DNA from: CAZXIC01 sp964640195 | GTDB taxonomy: Archaea > Iainarchaeota > Iainarchaeia > Iainarchaeales > GCA-2688035 | Length of the DNA: 64,000 nucleotides | Assembly: GCA_964640195.1 (NCBI GenBank) | Contig: CAZXIC010000001.1 | Coordinates: 1 to 64,000, forward strand | Direction: 5' to 3' | Part shown: positions 7,286-15,106 of the stretch, one piece after another | Layout of the letters: every line of letters begins with the position of its first letter | Position numbering within the stretch: the stretch's first letter is position 1 | The notes under the pieces: generated by a model | What the model was told of the DNA's origin: nothing | The model's database searches: none | Seen by the model: only the letters and a program-made list of their open reading frames with translations | Program-made: the position numbers and the translations under genes

Positions 7286-7521
7286 AGCCCGAGCTCTTTC
7301 TTGACCCTTTCAAGGGGGATGTGCTTGCCCTGCTTTGACTCAAAAAGCGCCTCCAAAAGCCCAGCCCTGAAATCATCGGAATACTTCCCCTCATCATCCC
7401 CCTCAGGAACCAGGGCAATAAGCTTTCCAATCACGTCGTCAAAGCTCTCCCTCCTGTGCTCCTTCAGAGCCTCCAACTCCGTCTTGGTAGAGGAGTTGAG
7501 CCGGATAGTCGTGGAAGCCAA
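7282..7521 (-). CDS. antitoxin of a RelBE-type pair (toxin disrupted)
   Basis: This 79-residue protein begins STTIRLNSSTKTELEALKEHR, a ribbon-helix-helix-like N-terminus. It continues with the acidic segment ESFDDVIGKLIALVPEGDDE and a C-terminal tail that would wrap the toxin. Such antitoxins repress their own operon and neutralise the partner. TTG at 7521 is preferred because GGTGA lies 6 nt before it; the TTG at 7527 touches that site. Its partner toxin is interrupted by the element, so it is now an orphan antitoxin. Confidence 0.75.
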   Translation of the reverse strand: MASTTIRLNSSTKTELEALKEHRRESFDDVIGKLIALVPEGDDEGKYSDDFRAGLLEALFESKQGKHIPLERVKKELGL

Positions 7522-7535
7522 AAACAATCACCAAG

Positions 7536-7561
7536 TATACAGATGTATACAACTGTATATA
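7536..7561 (-). promoter_or_regulatory. phased repeats in the antitoxin promoter
   Basis: Three hexamers, TATACA (7536), TATACA (7546) and TATATA (7556), are spaced exactly 10 bp apart upstream of the antitoxin start. GTATAC is itself a palindrome. The spacing puts the sites on one face of the DNA, as expected for cooperative binding by a ribbon-helix-helix antitoxin that represses its own promoter. Confidence 0.6.
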
Positions 7562-7672
7562 AGCTTTTCTTTGCTGAGAGAAGCAGGGAAAAATAACTTA
7601 ATAAATCTAACGAAAATTACGGCATGTGCCTGTCCAAAAGGCAGGCAGCTTGCACATTAGGCAAAATCAGGG

Positions 7673-8035
7673 TTATTCGCTTGGCGAGAGGCTGATTACA
7701 TCCCCTGCTTTCAGGTCTTCCAGGGAGATGCCGCTGGTGCTCAGGCCGACGCTCATTCCCTCCTTTGCGGCGTTGCCCAGCCTGCTGTCAATTTCTTCAA
7801 TGCAGAAGCGCTTTCCGTTGCACTCGCCCTGCATTTCGCCCTTCACTGCGCCGCTCAGGACTTCTCCTACAATGTAAATGCCGGTGTGCTTGAAAAAGGT
7901 GCAGGCCTTCTTGACCTCAACAAGGTTCTCGACATCTGGGCTGATGCTGATGCTATCGCACGGGCTTGCTATTTCAATCTGGTTAAAGGAGGGCTCCTGC
8001 TTGCCCTTCCCGAATGTCAGGGAAATGAGGCTCAT
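7673..8035 (-). CDS. stand-alone EF-Tu domain-2-like beta-barrel protein
   Basis: This 120-residue protein resembles the second domain of translational GTPases. The run YIVGEVLSGAVKGEM is followed by an Ile-Glu segment, AAKEGMSVGLSTSGISLEDLKAGDVISL, the same order as in EF-Tu, SelB and IF2 (V-x-x-G-x-[IV]-x-x-G ... A-x-x-G-x-x-x-x-[IL] ... G-D-[VL]). There is no GTPase domain. The frame extends 14 codons upstream, but the ATG at 8035 gives a compact domain. The role is unknown; it might bind RNA or a translation factor. Confidence 0.6.
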   Translation of the reverse strand: MSLISLTFGKGKQEPSFNQIEIASPCDSISISPDVENLVEVKKACTFFKHTGIYIVGEVLSGAVKGEMQGECNGKRFCIEEIDSRLGNAAKEGMSVGLSTSGISLEDLKAGDVISLSPSE

Positions 8036-8159
8036 TCTATCACGCCCAGATTCAAAAGGCAGTAAAAGAAAGCACAAGGTTGCATAAAAGAATTAATTTT
8101 TAAAAAAACAAACCAGTTTTATGTATAAAACTTCGGGTTTCAAACAAAAAACGGCTTTC

Positions 8160-10769
8160 TCATGCTTTTTTCCTGATTTTCCGCTGCACCTTTTCATGCA
8201 TTCTCCTGATGAACTGAAGCTTGCCCTCCATCCGCATGATGTCTGCATAGCCCTGGGCGTAAAGGTTGAAAGCGAAAGGGCTTGGCGTTTCTGAATTGAT
8301 TTCCTGCGGCTTGACTTTCCCATCCTGAATCAAGGAAACAACCTGCTCGGCAGCGGAAATGTCCATAAGGTCCTCCAAAATTTCCCTCCTTGTTTCCTTC
8401 AGGATTGGGAAGTTGTTGCTAATGCGCTTCACTGCTGAAAGAAGCAGCCTTGAGCTCATCTGCTGCCTGCCGACGCTCTTCTTCTTGCCGTGATAAGTCC
8501 GCAAAATCATTAAGGCCCTGGTTGCGCAGTGCCTGAAGCGCCTGCCCAGCACCTCTGTTTTTTCCAAAGCAAGCTCTGCAACCTGCCGCAGTGGATTGCG
8601 CCTGAAAAGGCTGAATGCCTGCTGGACAGGAAGCTTTTCACTACTGAGGATGAAGCCGTTGTCGCTCAGGGTTATTTCAACGTCTTTGTGTGTTAGCCTG
8701 CCGATAAGGTAGGCAAGGACGCGGGAGAGGGCGTCGTTGCAGCGCCTGCCGTAAAGCGAGTGGAATATTGCAAAGCGCTTTCCCTGCTCATCGGTGTAAT
8801 GCTCTATGAGAAGCTTTTTCTCATGGGGAATCGCTGCAAAGAGGTGCTGCTGCTTGAAATATTTGTAAATTGCGTTTGCAGCGTTCCTGTCAAGGTAAAG
8901 ATATGAGTTGAGGAATTCCATTATTTCGGCTTTGCCTTTTCCAGCAGCAAATTTCTCATCCATGAGGGAACGGAAGCGCTGGATTTCAAGAGCCAGGTCA
9001 AACGAGAGGGGCAGCATCTCGCTGAACCAGCTCGGTACAGTAGGGGGCCTCTTCAGGCCAGGGGCAACCTGGGCAGTGTTTCCCCTGCTGTACCTGAAGA
9101 TGTAGCTCTCGCCTCCCAGAACAAACACGTCGCCCGGCCTTAAGCGTTCAAGAAAAATTTCGTCAATCGTTCCGATGCTGTGCGCCCCCATTTTCACTTT
9201 TATCCGCGCCTCATCGGGGATTGTGCCGACGTTTGTCATATAGAGAACGCGAGCAAGCCTGCCTCTCCTTCCAATCATTCCTGTCTGCTCATCAAACCAT
9301 ATTTTTGCGTAAACGTGCCTTGTCTCAAGCGAGGTGTAATGCCCTGCAAGGTACTTTATCACTTCATCAAAATCTGCCTTTGAAAGGGAGGAATAGCAGT
9401 AGCTGCCCCTGACAAGGTTGAACAAGTCAGGCTCTTTTATCTTTCCTGCAATCGCGATTCCGTAAACCTGCTGGGCAAGGACGTCCAGGCAGTTATGGGG
9501 GATTTTCACCTTGTCGATGCGGTGCTCTATTGCGTTCTTCAATAAGACAGCGCACTCAACCAGGTCATCCCTGTCAAGGACGATAATCCTGCCCTTTATC
9601 GTGTCGTGCAGCTTGTGGCCCGATCTCCCGATTCTCTGCAATGCGCGGGCAATGCTTTTTGGGCTGCCCAGCAAAACAACAAGGTCAATGAAGCCTATGT
9701 CAATGCCAAGTTCAAGCGATGTTGAAGAAACAACGCAGCGCAGCCTGCCCTGCTTCAGCCTGTTTTCAACGTTCAGCCTCTTCTCCCTGCTCACGCTGCT
9801 GTGGTGCGCGTCAAGGTTGCCGCTGTGGTAGGATGCTGGAAAGCGGCCCTTGAGGTTGTGGACAACCCTCTCTGTTGCAGAGCGGGTGTTTGTGAAAACA
9901 AGGGTTGTCTTGTGCTGCTGGATGAGGTTGTGCAGCACTGTATACAACCGCTCCTGAATTTGGTCTGCTGTCACGTTTATCAGGTCTGGCAGGGGTGAAA
10001 CAACCTTCAAATCAAGCTTTTTGAGGAACTGCACGTCAACAATCCTGCAGTCCCTTGGTTTGTTGGGGGAGAGCATGCCGGCAAGGAATTTTGCCTCCTC
10101 TTCCAAGGGAGCGATTGTTGCACTCAATCCGATTCTGCATATGTTTGGGTTTTGCGCCTGAAGCCTTTCAAGCGAAAGGCTCAGGTGCACGCCCCTCTTG
10201 TTTTCCGCAAGCGAGTGGATTTCATCTACAATAACCCACTTGATTTCCCTCATGCGCTCTATGAACCTCGGTGAATTAAGCAGGATTGCAAAGCTCTCTG
10301 GCGTGGTGATAAGGATGTGTGGCGGCAGCCTCAGCTGCTTGCTCCTCTCGCTTGTTGGCGTATCGCCTGTCCTTACCGCAATCCTGAAATCAATTTCCTT
10401 CTTGATTTTTGCAGCAGCCTTTTTTATTTCCTGCAGGGGCTGGCTGAGGTTTCTCTCAATGTCATTGCTCAGCGCCCTGAGCGGGGAAATGTAGAGGCAG
10501 TAAATCCTGTCCTCAAGCTTTCCCGCTTCGGAAAGAGTGATGAGCTCGTTCAGGACTGCCGTGAACGCTGATAGGGTTTTGCCTGTTCCAGTTGGAGCGG
10601 TGACAAGGGTGTTCTGCAGCCTGTGGATGTTGAGGATTGCGTAGCGCTGCGGCTCTGTGAAGGAGCCGAAACGCCACCTGAACCATGCTGCAAGCAAGGG
10701 ATTCAAGGATTTGAAGATTTCTGCATCACTGTGCTTCTCTTTCTGCCATTCAATTCCCAAACTTACCAC
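8160..10769 (-). CDS. lhr: Lhr-family DEAD/DEAH helicase
   Basis: This 869-residue superfamily 2 helicase has Q-motif-like FTEPQ, Walker A TAPTGTGKT near residues 57-65, VDEIH, SATIAPLEEE (motif III), TNTRSATERV (motif IV), SSTSLELGIDIG (motif V) and QRIGRSGH (motif VI). A winged-helix and Lhr-specific C-terminal region follows (KMGAHSIGTIDEIFLERLRPGDVFVLGGESY). Archaeal Lhr proteins unwind DNA and RNA-DNA hybrids in repair. The GTG at 10769 opens the frame; a TTG at 10760, 5 nt after AGGTGG, could be the true start. A TATA-like element lies near 10781-10790. Confidence 0.92.
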   Translation of the reverse strand: MVSLGIEWQKEKHSDAEIFKSLNPLLAAWFRWRFGSFTEPQRYAILNIHRLQNTLVTAPTGTGKTLSAFTAVLNELITLSEAGKLEDRIYCLYISPLRALSNDIERNLSQPLQEIKKAAAKIKKEIDFRIAVRTGDTPTSERSKQLRLPPHILITTPESFAILLNSPRFIERMREIKWVIVDEIHSLAENKRGVHLSLSLERLQAQNPNICRIGLSATIAPLEEEAKFLAGMLSPNKPRDCRIVDVQFLKKLDLKVVSPLPDLINVTADQIQERLYTVLHNLIQQHKTTLVFTNTRSATERVVHNLKGRFPASYHSGNLDAHHSSVSREKRLNVENRLKQGRLRCVVSSTSLELGIDIGFIDLVVLLGSPKSIARALQRIGRSGHKLHDTIKGRIIVLDRDDLVECAVLLKNAIEHRIDKVKIPHNCLDVLAQQVYGIAIAGKIKEPDLFNLVRGSYCYSSLSKADFDEVIKYLAGHYTSLETRHVYAKIWFDEQTGMIGRRGRLARVLYMTNVGTIPDEARIKVKMGAHSIGTIDEIFLERLRPGDVFVLGGESYIFRYSRGNTAQVAPGLKRPPTVPSWFSEMLPLSFDLALEIQRFRSLMDEKFAAGKGKAEIMEFLNSYLYLDRNAANAIYKYFKQQHLFAAIPHEKKLLIEHYTDEQGKRFAIFHSLYGRRCNDALSRVLAYLIGRLTHKDVEITLSDNGFILSSEKLPVQQAFSLFRRNPLRQVAELALEKTEVLGRRFRHCATRALMILRTYHGKKKSVGRQQMSSRLLLSAVKRISNNFPILKETRREILEDLMDISAAEQVVSLIQDGKVKPQEINSETPSPFAFNLYAQGYADIMRMEGKLQFIRRMHEKVQRKIRKKA

Positions 10770-10840
10770 CTTAACTTATACATAACAGAGGGCTGTTAGG
10801 CGCTGAATACAATAAGTAAAGAAGGGAGCAGTTAAAAAGA

Positions 10841-12124
10841 TTACTTGCCCAGGAACCTTTTTTCAAGCTCTGCCCTGTACTCAGCCAGGTCAAGCTTTTT
10901 TCCCGCTACCCCGCTCTGGACTGCTGCCTTTGCCACAGCAAGCGATTCCTCTACCGAAACCCTCTTGTCAAAGGGCTTTGGCACAATATAGTCAGGCCCA
11001 AATGAAAAATCCTTGCCTGCGTATGCCTTTTTCACCTGCTCTGTTACCTGCATTTTTGCAACAGATGAAAGGGCGTGGGCTGCGGCAACCTTCATCTCCT
11101 CGTTTATCGCGCTTGCCCTGCTGTCCAGTGCGCCGCGGAAGATGAAGGGAAAGCCCAGGACGTTGTTCACCTGGTTGGGAAAATCGCTCCTGCCAGTAGC
11201 CATTATCAGGTCTTTCCTCGTCTTCTTGGCAAGGTTGTAATCTATTTCAGGGTCTGGGTTTGCCATCGCAAACACTATAGGATTATCTGCCATTGACAAC
11301 AGCATTTTCGGCGAAACCAAGCCTTTGACAGAAACTCCGACAAATGCGTCAGCGCCCCGCATCGCGTCCTCCAAAGTCCTTGCGTCTGTTTCCGCAGCAA
11401 ATTCTTCCTTGAAAGGGTTCATGCCTTCTTCCCTGCCCTTGTAGATTACGCCCCTGCTGTCAGCCATCAGAATATTCTTTTTCTTTACGCCCAGGTTTAA
11501 GTAGAAGCGGGCACATGCAATGCCTGCAGCGCCGGCACCGCTGAAGACAACCTTTATATCAGCAGCTTTTTTGCCAACCAGCTCAAGCGCGTTTAACATG
11601 CCAGCGCCTGAGATGATTGCAGTGCCGTGCTGGTCGTCATGGAATACAGGGATGTCAAGGGCTTTTTTCAGCTGTTCCTCTATGTAAAAGCACTCGGGCG
11701 CCTTGATGTCCTCCAGGTTGATGCCGCCGTAAGTCTGCGCAATCAGCTTAACTGTCTCAACAATCCTGTCCGAATCCTGCGTTTCTATAAGCACGTCTAT
11801 TGCGTCAACGCCTGCAAATTTCTTGAATAAGACTGCTTTCCCTTCCATCACTGGCTTGCCTGCAAGCGCACCTATGTTTCCCAAGCCAAGGACAGCTGTG
11901 CCGTTGCTTACAACCGCTACAAGATTCCCCTTGTTCGTCAGCTCGTAAACTTTTGAAGGAGTTTCCTTTATCTCAAGGCACGGAACCGCAACACCAGGAG
12001 TGTAAGCCAGGGAAAGCTGCTCTGCGGTTTCACAGGGTTTGGTAGGAACAACAGAGATTTTTCCCGGCTTTCCGTCATAGCCCTTTCCCGAGTGGTAGTT
12101 AAGCGCTTTGCTCTTGTCTGCCAT
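10841..12124 (-). CDS. malic enzyme (malate dehydrogenase, decarboxylating)
   Basis: This 427-residue enzyme oxidises and decarboxylates malate to pyruvate using NAD(P)+. It has the N-terminal segment SLAYTPGVAVPCLEI, metal- and malate-binding segments (AVVSNGTAVLGLGNIGALAGKPVMEGK, then FHDDQHGTA), the Rossmann motif VFSGAGAAGIACARF, and ATGRSDFPNQVNNVLGFPFIFRGALD. The length fits the short prokaryotic form. ATG 12124 is chosen because GGTGGGAGAGG directly precedes it. With POR in this window it links malate to acetyl-CoA. Confidence 0.95.
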   Translation of the reverse strand: MADKSKALNYHSGKGYDGKPGKISVVPTKPCETAEQLSLAYTPGVAVPCLEIKETPSKVYELTNKGNLVAVVSNGTAVLGLGNIGALAGKPVMEGKAVLFKKFAGVDAIDVLIETQDSDRIVETVKLIAQTYGGINLEDIKAPECFYIEEQLKKALDIPVFHDDQHGTAIISGAGMLNALELVGKKAADIKVVFSGAGAAGIACARFYLNLGVKKKNILMADSRGVIYKGREEGMNPFKEEFAAETDARTLEDAMRGADAFVGVSVKGLVSPKMLLSMADNPIVFAMANPDPEIDYNLAKKTRKDLIMATGRSDFPNQVNNVLGFPFIFRGALDSRASAINEEMKVAAAHALSSVAKMQVTEQVKKAYAGKDFSFGPDYIVPKPFDKRVSVEESLAVAKAAVQSGVAGKKLDLAEYRAELEKRFLGK

Positions 12125-12191
12125 CCTCTCCCACCAAAGCATATAAGTAAAGTGGTGAGGGATTAAAAAAGCCGCTCTTGTTTTCCAGCCA

Positions 12192-12226
12192 GTGCAACCA
12201 TTGTACCATTGTTTTGCTTTTTGCAC
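12192..12226. promoter_or_regulatory. repeat cluster between divergent malic enzyme and lipoprotein genes
   Basis: The region holds a perfect tandem repeat of ACCATTGT (12197-12204 and 12205-12212), enclosed by the inverted pair GTGCAA (12192-12197) and TTGCAC (12221-12226). It lies between divergent promoters and may be an operator. A TATA-like CATTTATAAG near 12234-12243 sits about 26 bp before the ATG at 12265. Confidence 0.4.
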
Positions 12227-12264
12227 CAAAACCCATTTATAAGCTGAAAAACAAATCATAGGTT

Positions 12265-12531
12265 ATGGCACTAAAGAAAATTGTTTTGGTCTTGCTCGTT
12301 CTGGCTTTGGTTCTTTCCAGCGGCTGCCTGCAGGGCATTAGGAGCCCGAAACCTGAACTGTGTGAAAAAATATCCCAACAGCAGAACAAGGACATCTGCT
12401 ATTACAACGTGGCGCTGGCAAAAGGCGATGACCTGCTGTGCGGCAGAATCGTTAGCCTGGACGAGAGGGACAACTGCTACATGGACCTGGCTGTTGGGAG
12501 AAGCAGCAGAAGCAGCGGATTCATTGATTAA
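12265..12531 (+). CDS. small cysteine-rich lipoprotein, unknown function
   Basis: This 88-residue protein has a Lys-Lys N-terminus, a hydrophobic stretch (residues 5-17) and a lipobox-like LSSGC at residue 21, so it is probably exported and lipid-anchored. The exported part has four more Cys residues (CEK, CYY, CGR, CYM) spaced for two disulfides. The pattern Q-N-K-D-x-C-Y-Y...R-D-N-C-Y is seen in short Cys-repeat surface proteins of archaea. It is divergent from malic enzyme and monocistronic. Confidence 0.7.
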   Translation: MALKKIVLVLLVLALVLSSGCLQGIRSPKPELCEKISQQQNKDICYYNVALAKGDDLLCGRIVSLDERDNCYMDLAVGRSSRSSGFID

Positions 12532-12593
12532 ACCTTTCCAACTTGCTGTGTAAAACAGGTTTAGGCAGGTTAGTGGGACAAAGGTAACAGAAA

Positions 12594-13082
12594 ATGCCAT
12601 TGACGCCATTCCATTTGGGCCCTGGGCTGTTTTTCGGGCTGTTGTTCTTTCGGTTAATTCACCTGCCCTCCTTTTTAGTCGCCAGCGTTATCGTTGATTT
12701 GGAGCCAGCCCTGGTTTTATTTTTGGGCTTGCCCTATCCCCTGCACGGCTTTTTTCATTCTTTTTTGGGCGCTTCCATAGCAGCAATCGCCCTCTCCGCT
12801 GCAATGATTGCACTGAACGGAAAAGTGCAGAAAGCCATGTCTTCCTTAAAGCTTGGGCAGAAAATGTCCAAAGCCCAGATTTTCGCCTCATCATTTCTGG
12901 GGATTTACCTGCACATCATCCTCGATTCAGTGCTTTACACAGACATCAGGCCGCTGTTTCCGTTAACCGCAAACCCCTTTTACAACAGTTCAATGCTTGC
13001 CGGCTTTGAAATATACGGCTTGTGCACCATTTCATTCATCTTGGGGTTGGCTTTATACACCCTCAAAGTCCTGAAGCGATAG
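12594..13082 (+). CDS. integral membrane protein, YdjM-like hydrolase family
   Basis: This 162-residue protein starts MPLTPFHLGPGLFFG, carries ASVIVDLEP with a conserved Asp-x-Glu-Pro, and has HGFFHSFLGA and later YLHIILDSVLYTD. Those His and Asp residues match the metal-site pattern of the YdjM/DUF457-type membrane-bound metal-dependent hydrolases. Four to five membrane spans are visible. The reaction is not known for archaeal members. Confidence 0.65.
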   Translation: MPLTPFHLGPGLFFGLLFFRLIHLPSFLVASVIVDLEPALVLFLGLPYPLHGFFHSFLGASIAAIALSAAMIALNGKVQKAMSSLKLGQKMSKAQIFASSFLGIYLHIILDSVLYTDIRPLFPLTANPFYNSSMLAGFEIYGLCTISFILGLALYTLKVLKR

Positions 13083-13116
13083 ACAGCCTTGCCGGAAAAA
13101 CGATTTGCAGAAAAAG

Positions 13117-13223
13117 GGAGATGGTCGAAGCAACCGAAATCTTTTCATAACCGTTTTAGCCCGGTGAGCTTATTCCGGTTGCTTTTGTAAAATTGATGCC
13201 TTGATAATTGTTAAACCATCTCC
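13117..13223. ncRNA. candidate structured RNA between convergent genes
   Basis: Two perfect 9-bp stems nest here. GGAGATGGT (13117-13125) pairs with ACCATCTCC (13215-13223), and AAGCAACCG (13128-13136) pairs with CGGTTGCTT (13176-13184). A small ACCG/CGGT stem lies inside the inner loop. No reading frame on either strand explains it, and both neighbouring genes end toward it. It may be a small noncoding RNA or a shared 3'-end structure. I do not recognise a family. Confidence 0.45.
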
Positions 13224-13294
13224 AAGTGCATAAGGGAATTGGCATTTAAAAAGCTTTTGGGCACTCTGGCAAGTGAACGGGTGAAGGGAAAAAA

Positions 13295-13444
13295 TCAGCT
13301 TTTGACGAACAGTATGACGGCAATTACCAACAAAATTATCCCAAGGAAGGGATTTATTTTTGCAAGCGGCTCAGGGAAGTCAGGCAGGTATGTTCCGATA
13401 GCCATGCCGAGCAGAAGCATTCCAACCAGCTGGTTGTTGCCCAT
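13295..13444 (-). CDS. 49-residue membrane microprotein
   Basis: On the minus strand, ATG 13444 opens a 49-codon frame, MGNNQLVGMLLLGMAIGTYL, followed by PDFPEPLAKINPFLG and a second hydrophobic segment ending FVKS. This gives two short membrane spans joined by a Pro-rich loop. A TATA-like element (TTTTAATATAAG on the minus strand) lies upstream near 13470-13482. The composition is protein-like, whereas the overlapping plus-strand frame is not. Function is unknown. Confidence 0.6.
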   Translation of the reverse strand: MGNNQLVGMLLLGMAIGTYLPDFPEPLAKINPFLGIILLVIAVILFVKS

Positions 13445-13499
13445 TTAAACCGGATAGAATAAGGGCAAACTTATATTAAAACCTTTTTCAGAAGAGCAT

Positions 13500-13910
13500 T
13501 TACCATTTTTCAACAATCAGGAAGCTCTCTGTTTCAAGCACGCCGTATGTGTCCCTCACTTTGTCGATTTTTTTGTTCAGCTCCCTGCTGGTCGGCGCAC
13601 TGATAAGGCAGAATATGTCAAAGTGCCCGGTTACCTCAAACAAGGGCATTAGTGGTTCAAGCTGGTGCAGTTTCCTTGCGATTGTCTTTGTTGTTTTCGG
13701 CTTGCACTTTATTGCGACAAGGCTCTGGAAGGCAAGCCTGCTGTCAAGGGTAACGCTGAAGTTCCTGATTACCCCTTGTTTTACAAGCTTTTTGACCCTT
13801 TTCCTCACAGTGCTTTCGCTTACGTGCAGCCTTTTCGCAATCGCGAGAAAAGGCATCCTGCTGTTCTCCCGCAGGAAGCCGAGGATCTGCCTGTCGGTTA
13901 AATCAAGCAT
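13500..13910 (-). CDS. Lrp/AsnC-family transcription regulator
   Basis: This 136-residue protein opens LDLTDRQILGFLRENSRMPFLAIAKRLHVSESTVRKRVKKLVKQGVI, a typical Lrp winged helix-turn-helix (residues 1-50). A RAM/ACT-like effector domain follows (VAIKCKPKTTKTIARKL ... VTGHFDIFCLISAPTSRELNKKI). Family members bind amino acids and form dimers or octamers. It lies 82 bp downstream of prs on the same strand. The target genes are not evident. Confidence 0.9.
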   Translation of the reverse strand: MLDLTDRQILGFLRENSRMPFLAIAKRLHVSESTVRKRVKKLVKQGVIRNFSVTLDSRLAFQSLVAIKCKPKTTKTIARKLHQLEPLMPLFEVTGHFDIFCLISAPTSRELNKKIDKVRDTYGVLETESFLIVEKW

Positions 13911-13992
13911 AAAAAAGAAGAAAACGAAAAGTATTAAAAAAATAATTTTCTGGCGCGAAATTCGTTACAGTGCTTCGGTGCATTCAAGCGCG

Positions 13993-14931
13993 TTATTCAA
14001 ACAGCGAGCTGATGCTCTCATTGCCGTGGATTCTCTTAATGCTCTCCCCAAGCAGGTCGCTTACGTCCATCACCTGCAGCTTCTTGCTCTTTTTTCCTTC
14101 CTGCGGGATTGAATTGGTAACAATAACCCTGTCAATTGCGCTCTCATCTATTTTCTGCAGCGCAGCATCTGAAAAAATGCCGTGACCTGCACAAACCAGT
14201 ACGCTGCTGGCGCCGGCTTTTTTAACCGCTTCTGCAGCAGCGCAAATCGTGCCGCCTGTGTCAATCATGTCTTCAAACATGACGCAGTCTTTTCCCTTGA
14301 CATCTCCGATTAGGTTGAGCACTTCCGCAACGCCAGGCTTTGGCCTCCGCTTGTTCACAATTGCAGCTTCAACGCCGAGCAGCCTTGCAGCCTTTGTGGC
14401 TTTTTTCGCTGAACCAGCATCAGGCGCAAGAACAACCGGCTTGGGCAGGCGCAGCTTTTTAACAAGGCGGATGAATTTCATCTGCGATGTGAGCACGTCA
14501 ACCGGAATGTCAAAGAAGCCCTGAATCTGCTCACTGTGCAGGTCAAGCGTGATGACCCTGTCTGCACCGGCAGTTGACAGCAAATCTGCAACCAGCTTTG
14601 CGGTAATCGGTTCTCTGGAGGCAGCTTTCCAGTCCTGCCTCGCGTAGGCGTAATGCGGTATGACCGGCGTTACCCTGGCGGCTGAAGCCCTTTTGGCAGC
14701 GTCCAGCATTATCAGCAGTTCAACCAAATAATCATTTATTTTTCCATGCAAGCTCTGGACAATGAATACGTCCCTGCCCCTGATGTTTTCAAGGAACCTC
14801 GCATAGGTTTCCCCGTTGTTGAATTTTTTCAGCTCAACCTTCCCAAGCGGCATTTTGAGATACGAGGCAATCTTTGCCGCAAGTTCCTGATGGCTGCTGC
14901 CGCCGAAAACCTTAATTTCGTGGTTGCGCAA
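13993..14931 (-). CDS. prs: ribose-phosphate pyrophosphokinase
   Basis: This 312-residue enzyme makes PRPP from ribose 5-phosphate and ATP for nucleotide, His and NAD synthesis. Visible motifs are the N-terminal KVFGGSSHQELA, YARQDWKAASREPITAKLVADLL with the flexible loop, LDLHSEQIQGFFDIPVD, and the PRPP loop VMFEDMIDTGGTI. The length is nearer to bacterial class I enzymes (about 310-315) than to the usual archaeal 280-290. PRPP could feed NAD synthesis, which is partly encoded nearby. Confidence 0.95.
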   Translation of the reverse strand: MRNHEIKVFGGSSHQELAAKIASYLKMPLGKVELKKFNNGETYARFLENIRGRDVFIVQSLHGKINDYLVELLIMLDAAKRASAARVTPVIPHYAYARQDWKAASREPITAKLVADLLSTAGADRVITLDLHSEQIQGFFDIPVDVLTSQMKFIRLVKKLRLPKPVVLAPDAGSAKKATKAARLLGVEAAIVNKRRPKPGVAEVLNLIGDVKGKDCVMFEDMIDTGGTICAAAEAVKKAGASSVLVCAGHGIFSDAALQKIDESAIDRVIVTNSIPQEGKKSKKLQVMDVSDLLGESIKRIHGNESISSLFE

Positions 14932-15106
14932 AAAAGGGCACCAAGAGATGTAGGGGAATTTGTTTTTAAAAAGCTATTGCTGGGGCAGTTATTATTAGAG
15001 CATGGCTCAGGACATGGTGAAAGCCGAAATAGCTTTTTAAAAATTTGCCAGTTGAAATTAATCAATTTGGCTTGAATTGGCTTCTATTTCGCTTTGGGTT
15101 TTGAAA

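Noticed and set aside
13239..13448. 69-codon plus-strand frame
   Set aside because: It runs antisense to the membrane microprotein at 13295-13444, whose sequence is far more protein-like.
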